This document shows, one piece after another, positions 25,440 to 33,668 of a stretch of 64,000 bases of DNA. The first letter of the stretch is position 1; each line of letters begins with the position of its first letter. Both the position numbers and the translations under genes were made by a program. The DNA lies in NCBI GenBank assembly GCA_965200525.1, contig OZ241368.1:6696001-6760000 (forward strand), read 5' to 3'. This DNA is from JANNPJ01 sp965200525 (lineage in GTDB: Bacteria; Actinomycetota; Actinomycetes; Actinomycetales; Kineosporiaceae). The notes below the pieces were generated by a model, which did no database searches, was not told the origin of the DNA, and worked only from the letters and a program-made list of their open reading frames with translations.

Positions 25440-27002
25440 GTGCTTCTGATCGAGATCGCCGCCGCCTCCGAGGCGGTCGCCGCCGCGGCGTCCCGCAAGG
25501 AGAAGATCGCCCTGCTGGCCGGTTGCCTGCGCGCGGCCGCGTTGAGCGACGCGCCGGTGGTCGCCGCCTGGCTATCGGGCCGCACCTTCCAGCGGCGCAC
25601 CGGTCTGGGCTGGGCGGCGCTGCGGGAGATGCCCCCGCCGGCGGTGAAGGCCTCGCTCACGGTGGCCGAGGTCGACGCCCGGCTGGCCGAGGCCGCCGTT
25701 CTCACCGGCCCCGGTTCCACCGCGCAGCGCCACGCCCTCCTGGCCGGTCTCCTTACCGCCTCGACCGGGCCCGAGCAGCGCCTGTTGGCCGGCCTGGTCT
25801 CGGGCGAGCTGCGGCAGGGAGCGGCGGCCGGCCTGATCGTCGACGCCGTGGCGGCCGCGGCCCAGGTGCCGGTGGCCACCGTGCGCCGGGCCCTGGCCGT
25901 GCACGGCGACCTGCCCGACGTGGCCGCCGCGGCCCTCTCCGGCGGGGCCGACCGGCTGGCCGGGTTCAGCCTGGCCGTGGGCCGGCCGCTGGCCCCGATG
26001 CTGGCCGCTCCGGCCCCCGAGCTGAGCGCCGCCCTGGAGAAGACCGGCGCCGCCGGCGTGGAGTGGAAGCTCGACGGGGTCCGGGTCCAGGTGCACCGGG
26101 ACGGCGACGACGTGGCCGTCTTCACCCGCACCCTGGACGACATCACGGCCCGGGTGCCCGAGGTGGTGGCGGCCGCCCGGGCCCTGGACGTGCGGGCCGC
26201 GATCCTGGACGGCGAGGTGATCGCCACCACCGCGGCCGGCCGGCCGGCGCCGTTCCAGGTGACGTCGGCCCGGGTGGCCCGGCGCGACGTCGAGTCCGCC
26301 CGGGCCGCCGTCCCGCTCGGCCTGACCTTCTTCGACCTGCTGCACCTCGACGGCGACGACCTGATCGACGAGCCGAGCGAGCAGCGCCGGGCCCGGCTCG
26401 AGCCGGCCGCGGCCGAACTGGTGGTGCCCCGGCACACGATCACCGACCCGGGCGACCCCGGCCAGGTCGGCGCGGCCGGGGCGTTCGCCGCCGATGCCCT
26501 GGCCCGGGGCCACGAGGGCGTGGTGGTGAAGTCGCTGGCCTCGGCCTACACGATGGGACGGCGCGGGGCCGGCTGGGTGAAGGTGAAACCCCGGATCACG
26601 CTCGACCTGGTGGTGCTGGCGGCCGAATGGGGTCACGGTCGGCGTACCGGGCTGCTCTCCAACCTCCACCTCGGGGCCCGCGACCCGTTCGGAACCTACG
26701 GCCCGCCGGGCGGTTTCGTGATGCTGGGCAAGACCTTCAAGGGCCTGACCGATGCCATGCTGGCCTGGCAGACCGAGCGGCTGCAGGCGCTGGCCGCCGG
26801 CGGCTCCCGCTACCGGGTCGACGTCCGGCCCGAACTGGTGGTCGAGATCGCGTTCGACGGCGTGCAGACCTCGCCGCGCTACCCGGCCGGCCTGGCCCTG
26901 CGGTTCGCCCGGGTGCTGGCCCACCGCCCGGACAAGTCCGCCGCCGAGGCCGACACCATCGAGACCGTCCGCGGCCACCACGTCCCCGGCGACGGCGGAT
27001 GA
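25440..27002 (+). CDS. ATP-dependent DNA ligase (LigB type)
   Basis: 520 residues. The order is an N-terminal helical DNA-binding domain (about 1-200), the adenylation domain with motif I EWKLDGVRVQVHR (nucleophilic Lys), motif III-like GLTFFDLLHLDG, motif IV EGVVVKSL, motif V WVKVKP, and an OB-fold ending in VVEIAFDGVQTSPRYPAGLALR. This is the mycobacterial LigB-like layout; it seals nicks using ATP, in addition to the essential NAD+ enzyme LigA (not in the window). The GTG at 25440 is chosen because the fold begins there; the preceding hexamer CAGACT plus six bases suggests a weak leaderless start. The stop overlaps the next ATG. Confidence 0.9.
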   Translation: MLLIEIAAASEAVAAAASRKEKIALLAGCLRAAALSDAPVVAAWLSGRTFQRRTGLGWAALREMPPPAVKASLTVAEVDARLAEAAVLTGPGSTAQRHALLAGLLTASTGPEQRLLAGLVSGELRQGAAAGLIVDAVAAAAQVPVATVRRALAVHGDLPDVAAAALSGGADRLAGFSLAVGRPLAPMLAAPAPELSAALEKTGAAGVEWKLDGVRVQVHRDGDDVAVFTRTLDDITARVPEVVAAARALDVRAAILDGEVIATTAAGRPAPFQVTSARVARRDVESARAAVPLGLTFFDLLHLDGDDLIDEPSEQRRARLEPAAAELVVPRHTITDPGDPGQVGAAGAFAADALARGHEGVVVKSLASAYTMGRRGAGWVKVKPRITLDLVVLAAEWGHGRRTGLLSNLHLGARDPFGTYGPPGGFVMLGKTFKGLTDAMLAWQTERLQALAAGGSRYRVDVRPELVVEIAFDGVQTSPRYPAGLALRFARVLAHRPDKSAAEADTIETVRGHHVPGDGG

Positions 27003-27760
27003 CCTCGGTCAACCGCCCCGTGCTCGCCGCGGCGGCCCTACCCACCCTCGCGTTCGCCGCCCTGGCGCTCGCCGTCCGCCGGCACGCCCCGGCGCCGCCG
27101 GTCCTCGACTTCGACGTGGCCAACTGGCTGCACAGCAAAGTGGTCAACGCTCCCGGTATCGCCCACCTGCTGCGGGTGATCGGCTCGATCACCCGCCCCT
27201 GGGTGATCCGCCCGATCGCGGCGGTGATCGCCGTCGGGCTGGCTGCGACCGGCCGCAGGCGCCTGGCGGCCTGGCTCGTCCTGACGTTCGTGCTCGGCGG
27301 CGTCCTGGAACTGGCCCTCAAGCAGGGGTTCGCCCGCGACCGGCCGGTCTGGCCCGACCCGATCGTCGTGATCACCGGGTACTCGTTCCCCTCGGGGCAC
27401 GCACTCACCTCGGTGCTGGTGGCCGGGGCCGCACTCGTGCTGCTCGACCGGCCCGCCCGGGTTCGGGCCGGTGGCCTCGTCCGGGCCACGTTGTGGCTGC
27501 TCAGCCTCGGTTTTGTGGTCGCCGTCGGCGCCGACCGGGTGCTGCTCGGCGTCCACTACCTCACCGATGTGCTGGCCGGCTGGGCGGTGGGCCTGGCCAC
27601 GGTCCTGGTCACCGTGGCCGTCGTCCCACCCCGGCTCAGGCATCCAGCCCCTCCAGATCCTCCCGGTCCTCGTCCCCCGTCAGAGCGACGTGCGCCGCCG
27701 GGACCAGGCTCTCCGGCACCATCGGGCCGAGGGCCCGCTCGCGGGCGGCCAGATCGATGA
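26999..27760 (+). CDS. PAP2-family membrane phosphatase
   Basis: 253 residues with about six membrane helices. The three PAP2 motifs are present: KQGFARDRP, the PSGH core in YSFPSGHALTS, and the RVLLGVHYLTDVLAG block with the His nucleophile partner. It dephosphorylates a lipid phosphate (phosphatidate or undecaprenyl diphosphate type). ATG overlaps the ligase stop (ATGA), so it is translationally coupled to the ligase. The last ~40 residues are a Pro/Arg/Gly tail that is antisense to the 3' end of the glycerophosphotransferase gene on the other strand, a 125-bp convergent overlap; that tail may be tolerated rather than functional. Confidence 0.87.
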   Translation: MTSVNRPVLAAAALPTLAFAALALAVRRHAPAPPVLDFDVANWLHSKVVNAPGIAHLLRVIGSITRPWVIRPIAAVIAVGLAATGRRRLAAWLVLTFVLGGVLELALKQGFARDRPVWPDPIVVITGYSFPSGHALTSVLVAGAALVLLDRPARVRAGGLVRATLWLLSLGFVVAVGADRVLLGVHYLTDVLAGWAVGLATVLVTVAVVPPRLRHPAPPDPPGPRPPSERRAPPGPGSPAPSGRGPARGRPDR

Positions 27761-28985
27761 CGGACGGCGCCGGCCCGGCCACGTCGTCCCGCAGCTTCAT
27801 CACCTGCTCGCAGGCCTCGAGAAAGCGCCGCATGCTCGCGCCCGGCGTGGTGTCGCCGAAGTAGTGCCGGGTGATCTCCCGGAACTGCTCCCGCCGGCCC
27901 GGGCCCGCGACCGGGTCCAGCAGCGGCACCACCGACGCGGCCTCGGCCGCCCGCAGCATCGGCACCCGCCCGGCGATCCCGGACCGGTCGATCTCGGCCT
28001 CGGCCGCGACCGGCTCGGTCAGCAGCATCGGCTTGCCGGTGGCCAGCCAGTCGAAGGCCACCGCCGAGATGTCGCAGACGCACACGTCGGCGGCGGCCAG
28101 GTGCCAGCCGAACGGCGACTCGGTGTCGAGCACGTGGCCGGCCCCCGGGTCGCGGCGGTTCGCCTCGGCCAGCAGCCCGGCGATCTGCTCACCGGCGGCG
28201 GCGAACGCCCGGTCGTAGACCCCGGTCCGCGGATGCGGGCGGTAGATCACCCGGTGCCGGCCGGTCCCGACCAGCGCCCGCACCAGCTCCACCCCGTGCG
28301 AGGCGACAGACCCGTAGGTCATGCTCGGCCGGTCGCCCTCCCAGGTCGGGGCGTACAGCACCACCTGCCGACCGTCCGCCGGCAGCTGCGGGCCGGGAGC
28401 CACGACGTCCACCTGGGGCCGGCCGATCCGGATCAGCCGGCGGTCGGCGTCGAAGTCGATCAGCCGGTCCTTGATCCGCTCGACCGCGGCGTCGCCGGCC
28501 ACGAAGCAGTAGTCGTAGGCCTTCACCTGATTCGAGGCCATGTAGATCTTGTCGCTCTCGCCGTGGCTGACGAAGACGTGAAACATGCCCGGGAAGCGCA
28601 TCATCTGGAAGTTGCGCATGTTCTGGTTCACGTAGAACGCGACCTTGATCGGCTGACCGGCCACGAAGCTCTCGACGTCGCCGATCGTGGGCCCGTAGAA
28701 CACCGGCAACGGGCACTCCTGGAGCAGGATCGCCGTGGTCGCGATCGACCGCGAGATGACCACCACCGGGTGCTTCTCGGCCAGCCGGCGCATCGGCTCG
28801 TACCACTGCCGCAACTGGTAGAGGTTGACCCGCTTGTCGGTGAAGTAGATGACCGCCCGGTACTCGCCGGTGGGCAGTTCGGCCCGGGCGGCCAGCGCGA
28901 CCTCGAGGTCGCGGCGGAGGCGGCGGCGGCGCAGCCCCCGCCGGACGATGCGCCGAAGCGCCCGCAGATCGCTGAAAACGGACAA
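27636..28985 (-). CDS. CDP-glycerol glycerophosphotransferase-family protein (TagB/TagF-like)
   Basis: 449 residues, GT-B-like. The C-terminal half has the family blocks: YAPTWEGDRPSM, VIYRPHPRTGVYD with the catalytic-region His, then DISAVAFDWLATGKPMLLTEP. The N-terminal half has VFVSHGESDK and FVAGDAAVERI. Such enzymes add glycerol-phosphate or related polyol-phosphate units to wall or envelope polymers at the cytoplasmic membrane. The start is TTG at 28985, supported by GGAG eight bases upstream; no ATG/GTG fits in frame. It seems to stand alone, with no teichoic acid genes nearby, so the acceptor is unknown. Confidence 0.83.
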   Translation of the reverse strand: MSVFSDLRALRRIVRRGLRRRRLRRDLEVALAARAELPTGEYRAVIYFTDKRVNLYQLRQWYEPMRRLAEKHPVVVISRSIATTAILLQECPLPVFYGPTIGDVESFVAGQPIKVAFYVNQNMRNFQMMRFPGMFHVFVSHGESDKIYMASNQVKAYDYCFVAGDAAVERIKDRLIDFDADRRLIRIGRPQVDVVAPGPQLPADGRQVVLYAPTWEGDRPSMTYGSVASHGVELVRALVGTGRHRVIYRPHPRTGVYDRAFAAAGEQIAGLLAEANRRDPGAGHVLDTESPFGWHLAAADVCVCDISAVAFDWLATGKPMLLTEPVAAEAEIDRSGIAGRVPMLRAAEAASVVPLLDPVAGPGRREQFREITRHYFGDTTPGASMRRFLEACEQVMKLRDDVAGPAPSVIDLAARERALGPMVPESLVPAAHVALTGDEDREDLEGLDA

Positions 28986-29038
28986 CAGCAGGCTCCATTC
29001 GCCGTCCCGATCACCCCGACGCCCGCCCTACGCGAATC

Positions 29039-29070
29039 GGCCCCCACCGGGTTGCATCCCGGTGAGGGCC
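29039..29070 (-). terminator. Hairpin after the PAC2 gene
   Basis: GGCCCCCACCGGG pairs with CCCGGTGAGGGCC (13 positions, one mismatch) around a 6-nt loop, some 35 bases past the PAC2 stop. No U-tract. Confidence 0.65.
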
Positions 29071-29106
29071 GATCAGGCTCAGGTCGAACGGGCTTGCGGG
29101 CTCAGG

Positions 29107-30036
29107 TCAGGAGTCGCCCCGCCCACGGCGGTCGTTCTCCTCGGCCAGGAAGCGCTCCAGCTCGGCGCCCAGCTCGTCGGCCGTCGGCAGCTCGCCGGTC
29201 TCACTGGCCAGCGGCAGGGCGTTGGCCCGGCCGGCCACGTAGGCGTCGTACTGCTGCTCCAGGGCACTGACCACGGCCGCGACCTCGGGCTGGCCGGCCA
29301 CCTGCTCCTCGATCGCGGCCCGGGTCTCGGCACCGGCCTCGGCCAGCGTCCGGGTCGGCAGGTTGAGCCCGCCGAGCTCGCCGACCGCCTCGACCAGCGT
29401 GACGGCGGCGTCCGGGAACTCGGCCTGGGTCAGGTAGTGCGGCACGTGGACGGCGAACCCGGCGGCGTCCTTGCCGGCCTCGCCCAGCCGCAGCTCGAGC
29501 AGACCAGCCACGTTGCCCGGCACCTGGACGTTACCGACCCACGACGGCTGGCCCGAGACCAGGCCCTTGCGGGTGGCGTGGGCGGTCATCCCGGCGGGCC
29601 GGGTGTGCGGCACCGCCATCGGGATGGCGTGGACGCCGACCGTGAGCCGCACGTCGTAGCGGTCGACGAGCTGGGTGACGGCGGTGACGAAGCGCTCCCA
29701 CTGCACGTCGGGCTCCGGCCCGGTGAGCATCAGGAAGCCGGTGCCGGCGGCGTCCTTCATCCCGCGCAGCACCAGCTGGGGAGCGTCGTAGCTCTCCCAG
29801 TGGTCCTCGACGAAGGTCATCGCCGGGCGGCGGGCCCGGTAGTCGTACAGCTGGTCGACGTCGAAGGTGGCCAGCACCTGGTGCTCGAGCGAGCTGAGCA
29901 GGTGCTCGCCGGCCAGCCGGCCGGCCGAGCCGGCGTCGACGAACCCCCCGAGGGCGTGCACCAGCACCGGCTGGTCGAGCTCCCCCGGGGCCGGCTGCTC
30001 CTCGGCGAGGGTGTAGAGCTCTCGCGGATCGAGCAC
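29107..30036 (-). CDS. PAC2-family protein
   Basis: 309 residues. The PAC2 fold is recognisable from VLVHALGGFVDAGSAGRLAGEHLL, LVLRGMKDAAGTGFLMLTGPEPD and the conserved VGVHAIPMAVPHTRP. Eukaryotic and archaeal relatives assist proteasome assembly. Actinobacteria with PAC2 often also carry proteasome or Pup genes, though none are in this window, so I name the family only. The C-terminal ~70 residues are a long acidic helix region (ELGAELERFLAEENDRRGRGD). The GTG at 30036 has GAGGAGG upstream. Confidence 0.87.
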   Translation of the reverse strand: MLDPRELYTLAEEQPAPGELDQPVLVHALGGFVDAGSAGRLAGEHLLSSLEHQVLATFDVDQLYDYRARRPAMTFVEDHWESYDAPQLVLRGMKDAAGTGFLMLTGPEPDVQWERFVTAVTQLVDRYDVRLTVGVHAIPMAVPHTRPAGMTAHATRKGLVSGQPSWVGNVQVPGNVAGLLELRLGEAGKDAAGFAVHVPHYLTQAEFPDAAVTLVEAVGELGGLNLPTRTLAEAGAETRAAIEEQVAGQPEVAAVVSALEQQYDAYVAGRANALPLASETGELPTADELGAELERFLAEENDRRGRGDS

Positions 30037-30124
30037 GAGCGTCCTCCTCGGTGGTCGAACGCGACCATCAGTCGTTCTCAGGCATCAACCTCGAGGGCGT
30101 GCCTCTCGAGAGGTGTAACGCTAC

Positions 30125-30153
30125 CGGGCCGGCCAGGAATCCCGGCCGGCCCG
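30125..30153 (-). terminator. Hairpin after the PadR gene
   Basis: CGGGCCGGCC and GGCCGGCCCG form a perfect 10-bp stem with a 9-nt loop, some 20 bases past the PadR stop. Confidence 0.65.
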
Positions 30154-30172
30154 ATCAGCTTCGACGGATCCG

Positions 30173-31129
30173 TCACTCAGCCCTGAGGTCGTCGTCGTCC
30201 TCGGGCGAGCCGTCGGGCTCGCCGGACGCCGCCGCCCCCTCCGCTCCGGCCGATCCCGCCGACTCCTCGGCCAGGATCCGGTACAGCGCCCGGCGCGCCT
30301 CGTCGAGCACGGCCCGCGCCCGCTCGGCCTGCTCGGCCGTGCCCAGCCGGGCCACCTGCTGGGTCGCCGATCCGAGCGCGGTCATGCCCTCGAACAGGGT
30401 CTGAACCCGTTGCCGGGGACCGGGACCGGCCACCGACCAGGGCTCGGCGAACTCGGCCGGGTTCTGCTGGACCAGCTCGCGGCCGGCCGCGGTGAGCGCG
30501 AAGACCTTACGGCCGTCCGCCTCCTCGGCCGTGACCAGCCCCTCGTCCTGCAACTGCTGCAGCACGGGGTAGACCGAGCCGGGGCTCGGCCGCCAGAGAC
30601 CGCCGCTGCGCTCGGCCAGCTCGGTCATGATCGAGTAGCCGTGGCGCGGCTCCTCCACCAGCAGAGCCAGGACGGCGGCGCGAACGTTGCCGCGCGGACG
30701 CCGCCCCCGCCCGCCACCAGGGCCACCCGGGCCACCGGGACCCCGACCACCCGGGCCCCAGCCGCGGCCGCGCCCGCCCGGCCCACCCGGGCCGAAACCA
30801 CCGGGACCGAAACCACCGGGACCGAAACCAGGACCGCCGAACCCGCCGGGGCCGAACCCGCCCGGGCCGAACCGGCGGTTGCCGAAGCCGCCGGGGCCCC
30901 GACCGCCTTCCTCGTCCTCGGGGCCCAAGTCACGCCGTCCGAAGCGCGCGGCCCGGAAACCCAGGCCTCGGCCACCTTCGGCGCCTTCGGCACCTTCTCG
31001 CCGGCCGCGATGGCCGAATCCGCGCATCCGCGGGCCGTTGAACTCGCCCCAGGCGGGGCGCTGCGTCTGGTGCTCACTGTGAGTCGTCTCCGGGCGTTCC
31101 GAAGCACTCTCCGTTGGTTGGGTACTCAT
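30173..31129 (-). CDS. PadR-family regulator with Gly-rich N-terminal extension
   Basis: 318 residues. The winged-helix PadR domain is at about 148-222: NVRAAVLALLVEEPRHGYSIM, then RPSPGSVYPVLQQLQDEGLV and RKVFALTAAGREL. A helical dimerisation region follows, then an acidic tail. The unusual part is residues about 70-145, a run of GPGGFGPGGFG-type repeats rich in Gly, Arg and Phe, preceded by an acidic/basic segment. Such regions are probably disordered and may favour condensation or nucleic-acid contact. ATG 31129 has AAGGAG upstream. A strong palindrome just before the promoter suggests autoregulation. Confidence 0.87.
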   Translation of the reverse strand: MSTQPTESASERPETTHSEHQTQRPAWGEFNGPRMRGFGHRGRREGAEGAEGGRGLGFRAARFGRRDLGPEDEEGGRGPGGFGNRRFGPGGFGPGGFGGPGFGPGGFGPGGFGPGGPGGRGRGWGPGGRGPGGPGGPGGGRGRRPRGNVRAAVLALLVEEPRHGYSIMTELAERSGGLWRPSPGSVYPVLQQLQDEGLVTAEEADGRKVFALTAAGRELVQQNPAEFAEPWSVAGPGPRQRVQTLFEGMTALGSATQQVARLGTAEQAERARAVLDEARRALYRILAEESAGSAGAEGAAASGEPDGSPEDDDDLRAE

Positions 31130-31140
31130 CGTCTTCTCCT

Positions 31141-31177
31141 TCAGTCGATACGTTGACGATATATCGTTAGCGACTGA
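31141..31177. promoter_or_regulatory. Putative PadR operator
   Basis: The perfect 12-bp palindrome ACGATATATCGT (31156-31167) lies within outer inverted arms TCAGTCG and CGACTGA (31141-31147, 31171-31177). It is 27 bp before the PadR start and AT-rich against a GC-rich background. Autoregulation by the PadR protein is the simplest reading. Confidence 0.6.
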
Positions 31178-31207
31178 GTGTCCAGAACATTCCCGACCGG
31201 TCGGTGC

Positions 31208-31735
31208 TCAGATGTCGGTAAGACCTTCGAACGAGATGGCCCCGGTCACCGGCTCGGGCGGCCCGGCCTCCGGGATCAGCTCCTGCGAGAACCAGACCCG
31301 GTCCCGCAGCTGAATACCGTGGATCATGATCGCGTCCGGATACCCGGTGGCCGGCACGAACGCGTCCCGCTCGATCGACAGCATCCGGAAGCCGACCCGC
31401 TGATAGAAGCGCAGGTTGCCGATGTCGGCGGCGCCGGTGCTGACCAGCATCCGGATCCAGCCGTCGGCCCGGCAGGTCTCGAGCGCGGTGGTCACCAGGG
31501 CCCGACCGACCCCGCGGCCTTCCCGGGACGGCACCACGGCCAGGCTCTTCAGCTCGATCTCGCCGGGCAGGTGGGCCGGGACGAGCTGAAGGTGGCCGAT
31601 CAGCTCGTGCCCGAGCCGGGCCACCATCACCCGCCCCCGGTTCAGGTACTCGTCCAGCTGATCGGCCGAGTCGTCGGCCAGCTCGAACAGCGGGCGCAGG
31701 TCGGCCCGGGGCCCGTTGAACCACTCGATCCGCAT
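31208..31735 (-). CDS. GNAT-family N-acetyltransferase
   Basis: 175 residues, single GNAT domain. Acetyl-CoA loop SREGRGVGRALVTTAL and the preceding ELKSLAVVPS strand (motif A) are clear, as is NLRFYQRVGFRML (motif B). Overall it resembles the YjdJ/YvbK-like small acetyltransferases; substrate unknown. ATG 31735 follows GGAGGGG by five bases, which decides it over an upstream in-frame start. It is encoded just upstream of padR on the same strand. Confidence 0.83.
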   Translation of the reverse strand: MRIEWFNGPRADLRPLFELADDSADQLDEYLNRGRVMVARLGHELIGHLQLVPAHLPGEIELKSLAVVPSREGRGVGRALVTTALETCRADGWIRMLVSTGAADIGNLRFYQRVGFRMLSIERDAFVPATGYPDAIMIHGIQLRDRVWFSQELIPEAGPPEPVTGAISFEGLTDI

Positions 31736-31838
31736 TCCACCCCTCCCCTGCCCTCCCGGATTCACGTGCCAACTATCACCCGAGGATCACCTTCGCGCCT
31801 CCCAAATCCCTGACTGGACGAAACGTCAAGTGCTCGGA

Positions 31839-31844
31839 TATTTT
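31839..31844 (+). promoter_or_regulatory. -10 hexamer TATTTT, leaderless start
   Basis: TATTTT ends seven bases before the ATG at 31852, in an AT-rich patch and without a ribosome-binding site. Confidence 0.5.
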
Positions 31845-31851
31845 ATCCAGT

Positions 31852-32478
31852 ATGCCTGCTCAAGCCCCACCCACCTGGCTGGCCGAGCACGAGCCGATGT
31901 GCCGAGCGGTGGCCGCGCTGCTCGCTCCGCAGGCCGAGGTGGTGGCCCACGACCTCGCCACCGGCCGGATCGCCGGGCTGTGGAACCCGATGTCGGGACG
32001 GGCGGTCGGCGACGATTCCCTGCTCGACGACCTGAGCACCGAACTCGACGGGTCCGACTCGGCCGTGCTCGGCCCCTACCCCAAGGTGCTCACCGACGGC
32101 CGGGGAGTGACCTCTGTCAGCGCCGTCCTGCGAGATTCGGCCGGCCGGCCGCAGGGCCTGCTGTGCATCAACCTGGACCGGTCGCCCCTGGAGGCGATCG
32201 CCGCCCTGGCGACGTCCCTGCTGGCCCCTCGCACGCAGCGGCCGGCCGCCCTGTTCGACCGGGACTGGCGCGAGCAGATCGCCCAGCGCGTGCACGACTT
32301 CAGCCGCGAACGGGGCCTGCGCCGCGACCAGCTCGACCGCACGGCCCGCCGCGAGCTCGTCGGCCGGCTCGACCAGGAGGGCCTGTTCGCCGTCCGCCGG
32401 GCCGCGGACCTGGTCGCCGAGGCTCTCGGCGTCTCCCGGGCCACTGTCTACGCCCTGCTCAAGGAGAGCCAGCAATGA
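31852..32478 (+). CDS. PAS-HTH regulator (YheO/DauR-like)
   Basis: 208 residues. The N-terminal half is a YheO-like PAS domain (EVVAHDLATGRIAGLWNP, GPYPKVLTDGRGVTSVSAVLRD, GLLCINLDRS). The C-terminal half has the DauR-like helix-turn-helix (RRELVGRLDQEGLFAVRRA, EALGVSRATVYALLKE). Relatives control D-arginine catabolism or related amino-acid genes. Its stop overlaps the ATG of the aminotransferase gene, so it probably regulates that enzyme's operon, responding to a small amino-acid-like ligand. Starts at ATG 31852, apparently leaderless. Confidence 0.85.
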   Translation: MPAQAPPTWLAEHEPMCRAVAALLAPQAEVVAHDLATGRIAGLWNPMSGRAVGDDSLLDDLSTELDGSDSAVLGPYPKVLTDGRGVTSVSAVLRDSAGRPQGLLCINLDRSPLEAIAALATSLLAPRTQRPAALFDRDWREQIAQRVHDFSRERGLRRDQLDRTARRELVGRLDQEGLFAVRRAADLVAEALGVSRATVYALLKESQQ

Positions 32479-33650
32479 CCCTGACCCCGCGGCTGCCCGA
32501 CTTCCGGCTCGAGACCTACTTCTCCCGCTGGGAGTTCGCCGCCGAGCACCACCTGACCGCCTCCGACGCCCAGACCCTGAGCATCAGCGAGGTGCTGGCC
32601 CTGGGCACCGCGGCCGACCGGGACAGCTTCGAGAACCTGGCCCTGGGATACAGCGAGACCTGGGGCACGAGCCGGTTGCGGACGGCGATCGCCGGCACCT
32701 ACAGCGCCTGCGAGCCGGCCGACGTGCTGGCCTTCGCCGGGGCCGAGGAGGCGATCTTCTGGGCCCTGCAGGTACTGGCCGGGCCGGGCGATCACGTGGT
32801 TGTGACCGTGCCCAACTACCAGGCCCTGGAGACCGTTCCGCGGGCCGGTGGGGCCGAGGTGAGCGGTGTGCTGCTGCGCGCGGACGAGGGCTGGCGCCTC
32901 GATCTGGACGACGTCCGGGCGGCGTTGCGAGCGAACACCCGGGTGGTCGCGGTGAACTTCCCGAACAACCCGACCGGCGCGGTCCCGGATCAGCAGACCT
33001 GGCGGGAGCTGGTTGAGCTGTGCGACGAGCGGGGCCTGCGGCTGGTCTCCGACGAGGTCTACCGCGGCCTGGAGCTGGACCCGGCCTGCACCCTGCCGCA
33101 GGCGGCCGACCTGTCGGCCACCGCGGTCTCGATCAACGTGATGTCCAAGTCGTACGGGCTGCCGGGACTGCGGGTGGGCTGGATCGCCTGCCGGGACCAC
33201 CAGCTGCTGCAGACCCTGGAACGGCACAAGCACTACACCTCGATCTGCAACGCCGGGCCCAGCGAGCTGCTGGCCGCGATCGCGCTCGAGGCCGGGCCGG
33301 CCGTTCAGGAGCGCAACCGGGCGATCGTGGCCGCCAACCTTCCGGTGTTCGACGCCTTCTTCGCCCGCCACCAGGACCGGTTCGACTGGGCCCCGCCCGA
33401 CGGCGGCTGCGTCGCCTTCCCCCGGTACCGAGGTGACGACGGCGTCGAGACGTTCTGCCGGGAGCTGGTCGAGCAGGCCGGCGTCCTGCTCCTGCCGGCC
33501 GGCATCTATGCCTCCGAGCTGGCCGAGGTGCCGTCCGACCGGTTCCGGATCGGGCTCGGGCGGCGCGATCCGCAGCCGGCTCTGGCCGCCGTCGAGCGGT
33601 TCCTCACAGGGCGTCGCCGAGCGGCCTCGACCGGACGATCCGGGAGCTGA
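32475..33650 (+). CDS. Class I/II PLP aminotransferase (capreomycidine synthase-like subgroup)
   Basis: 391 residues. PLP lysine in NVMSKSYGLPGLRVGW; NFPNNPTGAVPD binds the cofactor Asn, and SDEVYRGLEL has the Asp/Tyr pair. The N-terminus (FRLETYFSRWEFAAEHHLTA, LALGYSETWGTSRLRTAIAG) fits the subgroup that includes VioD/capreomycidine synthase, which acts on arginine-derived substrates; together with a DauR-like regulator fused to it by an ATGA overlap this points to arginine-related metabolism. That is inference, and no other biosynthetic gene is present. Confidence 0.83.
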   Translation: MTLTPRLPDFRLETYFSRWEFAAEHHLTASDAQTLSISEVLALGTAADRDSFENLALGYSETWGTSRLRTAIAGTYSACEPADVLAFAGAEEAIFWALQVLAGPGDHVVVTVPNYQALETVPRAGGAEVSGVLLRADEGWRLDLDDVRAALRANTRVVAVNFPNNPTGAVPDQQTWRELVELCDERGLRLVSDEVYRGLELDPACTLPQAADLSATAVSINVMSKSYGLPGLRVGWIACRDHQLLQTLERHKHYTSICNAGPSELLAAIALEAGPAVQERNRAIVAANLPVFDAFFARHQDRFDWAPPDGGCVAFPRYRGDDGVETFCRELVEQAGVLLLPAGIYASELAEVPSDRFRIGLGRRDPQPALAAVERFLTGRRRAASTGRSGS

Positions 33651-33654
33651 CCGG

Positions 33655-33660
33655 TACCGT
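33655..33660 (+). promoter_or_regulatory. -10 hexamer TACCGT, near-leaderless start
   Basis: TACCGT ends eight bases before the GTG at 33669; no ribosome-binding site is visible. Confidence 0.4.
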
Positions 33661-33668
33661 CAGCCCCC

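Noticed and set aside
31716..33650. 644-codon frame joining an Arg/Pro-rich part to the aminotransferase
   Set aside because: The first part is a shadow of the DauR-like gene in another frame; the enzyme starts at 32475.
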